Positions 7,359 through 13,811 of a DNA stretch of 23,198 bases are shown here, in pieces; the first letter of the stretch is position 1; the number at the start of each line of letters is the position of its first letter. The DNA comes from a virus. The notes under the pieces are model-generated. The model did no database searches. It was not told where the DNA came from and saw only the letters and a program-made list of their open reading frames with translations. Location of the stretch: IMG/VR virus record IMGVR_UViG_3300025711_000237, positions 1-23,198 of that record. One strand, written 5' to 3'. The translations under genes and the position numbers were made by a program.

Positions 7359-8210
7359 TCAGCAGTCGGTCAGCACTTCATTTTTGCCGTTGCCGCCGTT
7401 GGAGAAAGGGCGTCGTGCCTGGGTGCCGCTGTCCGTGTGGGCAAGCTTGTTACTCAGCTCGACCAGCTCCGTGCGGTCAGCGGCGGCGGCCTGTTCAATC
7501 TGGGTAAGCCGCTCGGTCAGCGCCTGCTCGGTCGCGGTCAGTTTGGTTTCGACCTGCCCAACCTGTTCCTGGGCAAAGGTGGCGACCACTTCAACCGCCG
7601 CATGCACATCGGCAAAGCGCGCTTCGTCCGTGGTTTGTTTCGCCGCAAACATCCCCTTGATGCGGGAAAGCAGCGTGACGCCTGGCTCCTGCACGTCATC
7701 AAACGTCATCTCGACTTCGGTCGCGGCAGAGAACAGGTTTTCAGGGGCAGCCTTGCGACTCGCCAGCGGGTTAACGGACGCCTTGGCGCTGAATGCCAGC
7801 ATTTCGGTGCCGAGGCTGGCGGGGTCATCGGTCACTGCAAGGCCGACCAGGTGGGCTTTGCCGGTCTTGGCAAAGTTGGGCTGAATTTCCATTGAGGTGT
7901 AAATCTTTTGCCTCTGGCCGACCATCGCCACCAGATCGTCGGTCGGGCTGATTTGCGCATAGAGTGCGCGCTTGCCCTTTAGCGCCGAATCGTCGTCAAT
8001 GGTGTCTGCTTTGAGTGCGGTCACGTCGCCGTAGCGCTTAAACTGGCTGTCGGGCAGCAGGCCCTTATAGTGCTCAAGGTTGACGCGGCAGCCGTAGACG
8101 CGGGGGTCAAAACCTTCTGCCATCTGGTCAATATCGGCGGCGCTGATTTCGCGGCCGTCGCAGGTATCACCGGCAACGCCGATGCGGATAAACTTCGATA
8201 CTTTTGGCAT
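7359..8210 (-). CDS. O: Capsid scaffold and maturation protease gpO
   Basis: P2 gpO is both internal scaffold and serine protease for capsid maturation. Numbering from ATG 8210 (283 aa; MPKVSKFIRIGVAGDTCDGR, aligned to the P2 start), the P2 catalytic residues Asp19, His48 and Ser107 correspond to D18, H47 (NLEHYKG) and S106 (YTSMEIQ). The C-terminal half is a coiled-coil scaffold region (FAQEQVGQVETKLTATEQAL). An ATG five codons upstream (8225) is possible; neither start has a strong ribosome-binding site. It is the first gene of the leftward head-tail-lysis operon. Confidence 0.95.
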   Translation of the reverse strand: MPKVSKFIRIGVAGDTCDGREISAADIDQMAEGFDPRVYGCRVNLEHYKGLLPDSQFKRYGDVTALKADTIDDDSALKGKRALYAQISPTDDLVAMVGQRQKIYTSMEIQPNFAKTGKAHLVGLAVTDDPASLGTEMLAFSAKASVNPLASRKAAPENLFSAATEVEMTFDDVQEPGVTLLSRIKGMFAAKQTTDEARFADVHAAVEVVATFAQEQVGQVETKLTATEQALTERLTQIEQAAAADRTELVELSNKLAHTDSGTQARRPFSNGGNGKNEVLTDC

Positions 8211-8289
8211 GGACAGGATTTCCATTCGTTGAGTGTTTCAGGACAAGGGCCAGTTTCCAGACCTTGCCCCCTCGCCACAACGAAGGCCG

Positions 8290-8311
8290 GTTGTGCGCCT
8301 TTTCACACAAC
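8290..8311. promoter_or_regulatory. Ogr/Delta-type late activator box between O and P
   Basis: A symmetric GTTGT-N12-ACAAC dyad lies midway between the divergent O and P genes. It fits the P2 Ogr target TGT-N12-ACA and is the better of the two boxes in the window because both half-sites extend to five bases. With the usual centre near -55, starts would fall near 8245 for O (leftward) and 8355 for P (rightward). I found no second box in this gap, so one dyad may serve both divergent promoters. Confidence 0.78.
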
Positions 8312-8355
8312 ACGCACCACGGGCGCGGGCGTGCGCGCCTCGGTAGCCTGTTGCC

Positions 8356-10119
8356 ATGAATACAACCCCGAGCCTCATCATTAGCGATCCAAGGCGGCAA
8401 GCGGCCCTGCTCTACTGGCAGGGTTTTTCCGTGCGCCAGATTGCGGAAACGCTGAACCAAAAAGCCCCGACCGTGCAGAGCTGGAAGAAGCGAGATGCAT
8501 GGGACGCCATTGCGCCCATTAGCCGCGTGGAAACCAGCATGGAAGCGCGGTTGATTCAACTCATCGTGAAAGACGCAAAAGACGGGAGGGACTTCAAAGA
8601 AATAGACCTGCTGGGCCGACAGATAGAACGCCTGGCGCGGGTGAACCGCTATAGCCAGTCTGGTAACGAGGCGGATCTCAATCCCAACGTGCGCAACCGC
8701 AATAAGGGCGAGCGCGCGCCGGTTGAAAAGAATCAGTTCAGCGAAGAAGCCGTGGAGAAGTTAAGCGAGATTTTCCTGGGGGAATCGTTCGGCTACCAAA
8801 TGGGCTGGCACAAGGCGGGACTTGAGCACCGTATCCGCAACATCCTCAAATCGCGCCAGATTGGCGCAACCTTTTACTTTGCCCGGGAGGCGCTGATTGA
8901 TGCGCTGACCACGGGCAGAAATCAGATTTTCCTCTCGGCCAGTAAGGCGCAGGCGCACGTCTTTAAAAACTACATCATAGACTTTGCGCGCCAGGTAGAC
9001 GTTGACCTGAAAGGCGACCCGATTGTGTTACCCAACGGGGCGCGCCTGATTTTTCTCGGCACCAACGTGCGCACGGCGCAAAGCTACACCGGCAACCTGT
9101 ATCTGGATGAATATTTCTGGATACCGAAGTTTCAGGAGCTGCGCAAAGTGGCCTCGGGCATGTCGCTGCACAAGAAATGGCGCACCACCTATTTCTCGAC
9201 GCCCTCCAGCCTGGCGCACAGCGCCTATCCGTTCTGGTCGGGGGAGCTGTTCAACAAGGGCCGCCGCGATAAATCGACCCGTATCGAACTGGATTTAACC
9301 CACAGCCACCTTGCAAAAGGCGTGCTGTGTGATGACGGGCAGTGGCGGCAGATCGTCACAGTTGAGGATGCACTAGCAGGCGGCTGTAACCTGTTCGACC
9401 TTAGCCAGCTGTCGATGGAATACAGTCCGGCAGAATACGACAACCTGCTGATGTGCGAATTCGTGGATGATGCCGCCTCGGTGTTCCCGTTCGCCGAGCT
9501 GCAGACCTGCATGGTGGACAGCCTGGAGGAGTGGCTCGACTTCAATCCTTACTCATTGCGGCCCTTCGATTACCGTCCGGTCTGGATTGGCTACGACCCG
9601 TCACACACCGGCGACAGCGCGGGCTGTGCGGTGATCGCGCCGCCGATGGTCAACGGCGGCAAGTTCCGCGTATTGGAGCGTCACCAGTGGCGCGGCATGG
9701 ACTTTGCCGCGCAGGCGAAATCCATTGAAGACCTCACTAAAAAATACAGCGTGGACTACATCGGCATCGACTCAACCGGCCTCGGCCAGGGCGTGTTTCA
9801 GTTGGTGCGCCAATTCTTTCCCGCCGTGCGTGAAATCAAATACTCCCCCGAAATCAAAACCGCCATGGTACTCAAAGCCAAAGACACCATTACCAGCGGA
9901 CGCCTCGAATACGACACCGGCAGCACGGACATTACCCAAAGCTTTATGGCGATCCGCAAAACCATGACCGCCAGCGGCAACCGCTCGACCTACGAAGCCA
10001 GCCGTAGCGAAGAAGCCAGCCACGCGGACGTCGCCTGGGCAATCATGCATGCCCTGTTAAACGAACCGCTTACCGCCGCAAGCGGCAACGACAGCCCGAA
10101 TATTTTGGAGTTTTACTGA
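8356..10119 (+). CDS. P: Terminase large (ATPase) subunit gpP
   Basis: P2 gpP is the packaging motor ATPase. The 587-aa protein starts with a helix-turn-helix-like segment (about 15-50; QGFSVRQIAETLNQ). Walker A-like KSRQIGAT is at about 165-172, Walker B LYLDE at 248-252, and the C-terminal nuclease-like domain has Asp residues at WIGYDPSHTGD (D414) and YIGIDSTG (D472). Length and order agree with P2. There is no strong ribosome-binding site. Its stop overlaps the Q start as TGATG. Confidence 0.96.
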   Translation: MNTTPSLIISDPRRQAALLYWQGFSVRQIAETLNQKAPTVQSWKKRDAWDAIAPISRVETSMEARLIQLIVKDAKDGRDFKEIDLLGRQIERLARVNRYSQSGNEADLNPNVRNRNKGERAPVEKNQFSEEAVEKLSEIFLGESFGYQMGWHKAGLEHRIRNILKSRQIGATFYFAREALIDALTTGRNQIFLSASKAQAHVFKNYIIDFARQVDVDLKGDPIVLPNGARLIFLGTNVRTAQSYTGNLYLDEYFWIPKFQELRKVASGMSLHKKWRTTYFSTPSSLAHSAYPFWSGELFNKGRRDKSTRIELDLTHSHLAKGVLCDDGQWRQIVTVEDALAGGCNLFDLSQLSMEYSPAEYDNLLMCEFVDDAASVFPFAELQTCMVDSLEEWLDFNPYSLRPFDYRPVWIGYDPSHTGDSAGCAVIAPPMVNGGKFRVLERHQWRGMDFAAQAKSIEDLTKKYSVDYIGIDSTGLGQGVFQLVRQFFPAVREIKYSPEIKTAMVLKAKDTITSGRLEYDTGSTDITQSFMAIRKTMTASGNRSTYEASRSEEASHADVAWAIMHALLNEPLTAASGNDSPNILEFY

Positions 10120-11138
10120 TGAGCAAGCGCAGGGGCCGCAAGGCATTAACGACACAAAAAACAGCCAGTCAGCCTGAACAGCAGGCGCAGGCGTTTACCT
10201 TTGGCGACCCGTCGCCGGTGATGGATAAGCGGGATATTCTGGATTACGTGGAGTGCATCGGAAACAGCCGCTGGTATGAGCCGCCGGTGAGCTTTGACGG
10301 ACTAGCCCGCAGCCTGCGCGCCGCCGTGCATCACAGCTCGCCGATTTACGTGAAGCGCAATATTTTAGCCTCGACGTTCATCCCGCACCCGCTGCTCAGT
10401 CAGCAGGAATTCAGCAAGTTTGCGCTGGATTACCTGGTGTTCGGGAATGCATTTCTGGAGCTACGTCGTAATGCGCTGGGCGAGCCACTGCGGCTGGAGA
10501 CATCACCGGCAAAATATACCCGCAGGGGAACGGAGGAGGGCGTTTACTGGTTTACGCAATACTGGAAAGAGGCGCACGAGTTTGAAAAAGACAGCGTGTT
10601 TCACCTTATCGAGCCGGACATTAATCAGGAGCTGTACGGCCTGCCAGAGTACCTCAGCGCGTTAAACAGCGCCTGGCTGAACGAGGCGGCGACGCTGTTT
10701 CGCCGCAAGTACTACCAGAACGGCGCGCACGCCGGATACATTCTCTACATGACCGACGCCGCGCAAAGCAGCAGTGACGTGGACAAAATGCGCCAGGCGA
10801 TGCGCGACACTAAAGGTCTGGGTAATTTTCGTAACCTGTTTATGTACGCACCCAACGGCAAAGCGGACGGCATCAAGATTTTGCCGCTTAGCGAAGTGGC
10901 CACGAAAGACGATTTTTTCAATATCAAAAAGGCCAGCCGCGATGACTTGTTAAGCGCGCACCGCGTGCCCCCACAGATGATGGGGATTATACCTGACAAT
11001 GCGGGCGGGTTCGGGGATATTGAAAAGGCGGCGCAGGTCTTTGTTAGGAATGAACTGACGCCATTGCAAGAAAGAATAAAGGAGTTAAACGATTGGATCG
11101 GAAAAGAAGTGATACTGTTTAGAGCATATTTTTTTTGA
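10119..11138 (+). CDS. Q: Portal protein gpQ
   Basis: P2 gpQ forms the dodecameric portal at the unique capsid vertex. The 339-aa protein is near the P2 length. Landmarks are FTFGDPSPVMDKRDILDYVE, YVKRNILASTFIPHP, GNAFLELRRN, YGLPEYLSALNSAWLNEAAT and PQMMGIIPDNAGGFGD. The last ~25 codons become AT-rich and the end (LFRAYFF) is where the accessory DNA begins, so the extreme C-terminus may have been rebuilt at that border. It is coupled to P. Confidence 0.95.
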   Translation: MSKRRGRKALTTQKTASQPEQQAQAFTFGDPSPVMDKRDILDYVECIGNSRWYEPPVSFDGLARSLRAAVHHSSPIYVKRNILASTFIPHPLLSQQEFSKFALDYLVFGNAFLELRRNALGEPLRLETSPAKYTRRGTEEGVYWFTQYWKEAHEFEKDSVFHLIEPDINQELYGLPEYLSALNSAWLNEAATLFRRKYYQNGAHAGYILYMTDAAQSSSDVDKMRQAMRDTKGLGNFRNLFMYAPNGKADGIKILPLSEVATKDDFFNIKKASRDDLLSAHRVPPQMMGIIPDNAGGFGDIEKAAQVFVRNELTPLQERIKELNDWIGKEVILFRAYFF

Positions 11139-11162
11139 CATGGCGGTGTAAGTATTGTTTTG

Positions 11163-11200
11163 AATAATAGTCACTGAACTCATAAGGCGTGACTATTATT
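11163..11200 (+). terminator. Terminator-like hairpin after Q
   Basis: A perfect 12-bp inverted repeat (AATAATAGTCAC, 11163-11174, and GTGACTATTATT, 11189-11200) encloses a 14-base loop and is followed by TTAATTTT on the plus strand. It would end P-Q transcription. It overlaps the last codons of the converging rloB gene, so it may also shield that gene from read-through. Confidence 0.7.
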
Positions 11201-11879
11201 TTAATTTTGCCTGTTTGCATTTTATGGCTTGTAAATATGTTACGAGCTCATGGATCTGTGTTGACGGGTTCTTTATTCCAGTGCTTTCACTGGCATCCAT
11301 AGCTCTCTTGCTGTTAGCTTTTGCAAATTCAAGTTGTCCAAGCAGTGAAGTAAATACGTTATTTTTCCCTTTCTCGTAATCAGGCATGTATGCCTTTAAT
11401 TCAGACAGTAATTGTTTTCCTGAACTATTATCGGGAAGGTTTTCATATGCTTTTGTTGTATAGCAAAAATGAAGCAAAAGCCAGTATTCAAAGCAAGGGA
11501 AAGAGGCAATGGCTGAAAACACTCCCTTTGGTTTGATATTGTAAACACTATTTATAGCCTCATCGAAATCAGTATGTGCATCTCTATCAATGACACAAAA
11601 AACCTTATCAAATGCGGAAGATTCATTTTGCGATTTTTTAAATAAATCCTTCGCAAAATTAACTACAGTTTTAGGGCTAGAACCTGATTCACCGCTAATT
11701 TCAATGTTGGTCATACTTAATTCATAATGTTTCCTTATCTCTTTAAAGTAATTAGGCTCAGTTTTCTCTCCTTCACAAACTATCAAAATCCTCTCATATG
11801 GGGCTATTCTTGCCTTCACTCGCGCAAGGTCACCGATTTTTTTTGCTTTTCTTTTATGAAATAAGTTATCAGAGCCCAC
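11196..11879 (-). CDS. rloB: RloB-like TOPRIM-type protein
   Basis: A 227-aa protein of the RloB family, found next to AAA ATPases in restriction and defence loci and related in motif layout to TOPRIM nucleases. The motifs visible are ILIVCEGEKTEPNYF (glutamates at 36, 38 and 41), then VFCVIDRDAH (D98, D100; the DxD), then SFPCFEYWLLLHF. It starts at GTG 11879 directly after the RloA stop, with GGAGG eight bases upstream, so both come from one leftward transcript. By analogy with Old, Gabija and PARIS-type systems the ATPase would sense and RloB would cut or block nucleic acid, but RloB activity is inferred here. AT-rich relative to phage structural genes. Confidence 0.88.
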   Translation of the reverse strand: MGSDNLFHKRKAKKIGDLARVKARIAPYERILIVCEGEKTEPNYFKEIRKHYELSMTNIEISGESGSSPKTVVNFAKDLFKKSQNESSAFDKVFCVIDRDAHTDFDEAINSVYNIKPKGVFSAIASFPCFEYWLLLHFCYTTKAYENLPDNSSGKQLLSELKAYMPDYEKGKNNVFTSLLGQLEFAKANSKRAMDASESTGIKNPSTQIHELVTYLQAIKCKQAKLK

Positions 11880-13148
11880 TTATAAAACCTCCAAATCCCC
11901 AATGAATGGTAATGCGCCATAACGACCTGAAAGATAAGAGATTTCTAGGTTTTCTCTTCCTTTTTTAGGACTAAAGCTAGATAATGGATAAATGATGGTT
12001 GCTTTATCTTCGAGCTTATCGCAAAACCAAATTTGATCACGCCTAAAAATATCTTGAGTTAGAATGGATGTCTCATGAGTTGTGAAAATAAGTTGTGCAT
12101 TATTAGGGTTTGTAGTTCTGCTATGAAATAACTTCACCAAAAAATGAACTAATTTAGGGTGTAAGTTATCATGTAACTCATCAATAAGTAGAACATTTCC
12201 TTTTTTCAATGAATGCAACCATGGGCCGGAGAAAGAGAATAACTTCCTTGTTCCATCTGATTCATCCTCAAATTCAAATGGAATTAATTCACCATTAACA
12301 TTTTTGTGTTGAGTTTTAATATCAAATACATCTTTGTCTTTCATATTTTTTGAAATTAACTCCCTTACATGCTCGGGCATGCTCTCAGGAAGACTTGATG
12401 GGTCAAACTTTTCTTTTTTAACTAAAATATCATCAATATCAATGTCAGCAGCTTTTAGGAAATTCAAGATCTCTAGTTTTTTCTCACTAGTACACAATCC
12501 TGCGCTATAATCATCGCTCCAGCCTGAAACGTTTGTAAACCTTAATTTAAGCTGGAACCAATCGTAAATAGGTTTCAGCTGGGCACTGTTAAGTTGAATC
12601 GCCGTAGAAAGGAATAAAGCATCGTCTCTTGTTGCTTTCATCCAAATATTTTTATCGCCGGTAAGAGCATTACCTAGGTCCCATTTATAACTATTTGAAC
12701 TGACATCCCAAACACGACTAAACCAACGTTGTGTTCTTCCTTTCGGATAAGCCATAAGCCATTCGTCATGAATTTTAGTCTTAGTGGCACTAAAACCATA
12801 TTGATACCGAACGCCATCGGCAATAAATACGATTTCAAACTCACTTGGTTCGTCCAACGAAACTGGATCTAACTTAAAGGGTTCGATATCAAATCTATCG
12901 GCTTCCTGATGATTAGACGCAGAAAAGGCAACGATGTCACTCATAGTTGCCATTGCTCTTAAAAAGTTAGATTTTCCCGCTGCATTAGGCCCATAGATGG
13001 CTGCAGAGCTCAAAAGCTCAAGTTTATTTGGATACTCTAGAGAGAATGTGTTCGTCCCTTTAAGTTCATCTCCCTTAGACGCACTCATAGAGAAGCTTTG
13101 CGTGCCCTTGATAGACCGGTAATTTGTAACCGAAAATTCAATCAACAT
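11880..13148 (-). CDS. rloA: RloA-like AAA (ABC/SMC-type) ATPase
   Basis: A 422-aa ATPase of the AAA_15/RloA group. From ATG 13148: N-terminal MLIEFSVTNYRSIKGTQSFS, typical of Old/RecF-like ATPases; Walker A IYGPNAAGKS (about 51-60); a signature-like ESDGTRKLFSF (about 296-306); Walker B VLLIDELHDNLHP (about 319-331); H-loop FTTHET (about 355-360). A TTG 17 codons upstream is open but unnecessary. It is followed without gap by rloB. It lies between cos and Q, a stretch that is short and gene-free in P2. Likely the sensor half of an abortive-infection or exclusion module. Confidence 0.9.
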   Translation of the reverse strand: MLIEFSVTNYRSIKGTQSFSMSASKGDELKGTNTFSLEYPNKLELLSSAAIYGPNAAGKSNFLRAMATMSDIVAFSASNHQEADRFDIEPFKLDPVSLDEPSEFEIVFIADGVRYQYGFSATKTKIHDEWLMAYPKGRTQRWFSRVWDVSSNSYKWDLGNALTGDKNIWMKATRDDALFLSTAIQLNSAQLKPIYDWFQLKLRFTNVSGWSDDYSAGLCTSEKKLEILNFLKAADIDIDDILVKKEKFDPSSLPESMPEHVRELISKNMKDKDVFDIKTQHKNVNGELIPFEFEDESDGTRKLFSFSGPWLHSLKKGNVLLIDELHDNLHPKLVHFLVKLFHSRTTNPNNAQLIFTTHETSILTQDIFRRDQIWFCDKLEDKATIIYPLSSFSPKKGRENLEISYLSGRYGALPFIGDLEVL

Positions 13149-13178
13149 AATGAAATCACTCAAATTAGGAAACTTAAG

Positions 13179-13200
13179 CTTGTGCTTAAAATAGCACAAG
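13179..13200. repeat. 8-bp inverted repeat in the rloA leader
   Basis: CTTGTGCT (13179-13186) and AGCACAAG (13193-13200) pair perfectly around a six-base A/T loop, about 30 bases before the rloA ATG. It could be an operator or an RNA hairpin in the 5' leader. There is no T-run, so it is not an obvious terminator. Confidence 0.6.
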
Positions 13201-13335
13201 ATATCATTTCACCTTTGTTTTTGGTTTTTATTGCCAAAATTAACAATGAAATGCATACATGCACCATAGCATATACAAAGATGGGGGAGCTGCAAGTATT
13301 TATCACCCAAATGCCCTTATATGCCTGAGCGCGCA

Positions 13336-13354
13336 ATACTTTCCCCGCCGCGCC
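13336..13354 (-). other. cos: Phage cos site (19-nt cohesive end region)
   Basis: Read on the minus strand the sequence is GGCGCGGCGGGGAAAGTAT and continues TGCGCGCT. The P2 cohesive end, as I recall it, is GGCGAGGCGGGGAAAGCAC followed by TGCGCGCT. That is 16 of 19 positions identical in the overhang and eight of eight beyond it. The orientation is also right: reading into the genome from this end one meets Q from its 3' side, as in P2. This is where gpM/gpP would cut. Exact nick positions are inferred from P2. Confidence 0.88.
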
Positions 13355-13400
13355 TGCCCGCTTTGTAGGCCGTTTTTAATGCACTTGCACGATGGTGAAA

Positions 13401-13421
13401 AGACCAGGCTTTGCCTAGTCT
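13401..13421 (+). promoter_or_regulatory. Hairpin just upstream of a Shine-Dalgarno near cos
   Basis: AGACCAGGC TTT GCCTAGTCT forms a nine-pair stem with one mismatch and a three-base loop. It ends two bases before AGGAGG (13424-13429) and ATG 13432. The arrangement could modulate translation of the tiny ORF that follows, or belong to the cos recognition region. No test of function is possible from sequence. Confidence 0.45.
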
Positions 13422-13431
13422 GTAGGAGGTA

Positions 13432-13521
13432 ATGCGATCCTGTACGGATCATGCATATTCATGCGCTATATGCATGCAGGGTAGGGGACTAAAGATTTTA
13501 TCGTTATTTGTTATCATTTAA
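13432..13521 (+). CDS. Possible 29-aa Cys-rich peptide next to cos
   Basis: An ORF of 29 codons begins MRSCTDHAYSCAICMQGRGL and ends in a hydrophobic tail (LKILSLFVII). AGGAGG precedes the ATG but only two bases separate them, closer than usual. Three Cys lie within the first 14 residues (C4, C11, C14). It converges on, and overlaps by 18 bases, the 57-aa gene on the other strand. The DNA also holds a 9-bp inverted repeat (13450-13458 and 13468-13476), which could explain the reading frame as chance. I do not assign a function. Confidence 0.35.
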   Translation: MRSCTDHAYSCAICMQGRGLKILSLFVII

Positions 13522-13677
13522 CTCCCTCTCTCCGTCTTCTAACGCCATATCTGCCAACTCTGATATCAGGTTAATAACCACGCTAAACTCGTCTTTCGAA
13601 CACTGCGCAGTACTGGCAATGTCTGCGACCAATCGAATACGAATAAGAGCTAATTCTTGTGCTCGGGAGGATTCCAT
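13504..13677 (-). CDS. 57-aa protein behind a LexA-like box
   Basis: A short gene: ATG 13677 with GAGAGG five bases upstream, a strong site. The product starts MESSRAQELALIRIRLVADI and is helical with an acidic C-terminal half (INLISELADMALEDGERE). I do not recognise the family. It lies between A and cos, the place of the SOS-controlled tum gene in phage 186 and of tin/old in P2. It is far shorter than Tum (~146 aa), so homology is unlikely; a similar SOS-induced role, or a DinI-like modulating role, is only suggested by position and the operator-like site upstream. Confidence 0.75.
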   Translation of the reverse strand: MESSRAQELALIRIRLVADIASTAQCSKDEFSVVINLISELADMALEDGERELNDNK

Positions 13678-13692
13678 TACCGCCTCTCAGTG

Positions 13693-13712
13693 TACTGTAT
13701 GCATAACCAGTA
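13693..13712 (-). promoter_or_regulatory. LexA (SOS) box-like operator
   Basis: The 20 bases TACTGTATGCATAACCAGTA fit the enterobacterial LexA consensus TACTGT...ACAGTA with the core CTGT-N8-CCAG. The same core deviation (CCAG) occurs in the E. coli uvrB box. The site ends 16 bases before the 57-aa gene start, just above its ribosome-binding site, and a TTGCAC (13721-13726, minus strand) could be the -35 of the promoter it would block. Confidence 0.72.
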
Positions 13713-13811
13713 TGTTACGGGTGCAAGTTGAATAATTCCACACATTCTTTTGAAAATGCTTAAAAATTTTAATACCTCTAGACTAATTCAGCATTTAGAT
13801 GGCCTCTTAAC

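Noticed and set aside
6966-7895. Long rightward frame (309 aa) antisense to N and O
   Set aside because: It spans two well-identified phage genes on the other strand; long antisense frames are common in this GC-rich coding DNA.
11880-13199. Longer RloA starting from TTG 13199
   Set aside because: The 17 extra residues run through the leader dyad and are not family-like; MLIEFSVTNYRSIKG is a typical ATPase start.
13450-13476. 9-bp inverted repeat as an att or resolution site
   Set aside because: No second copy or recombinase target pattern is visible in the window; reported only as a dyad.
13508-13735. Rightward 75-aa frame between cos and A
   Set aside because: It is antisense to the 57-aa gene, crosses the LexA-like box and has no ribosome-binding site.
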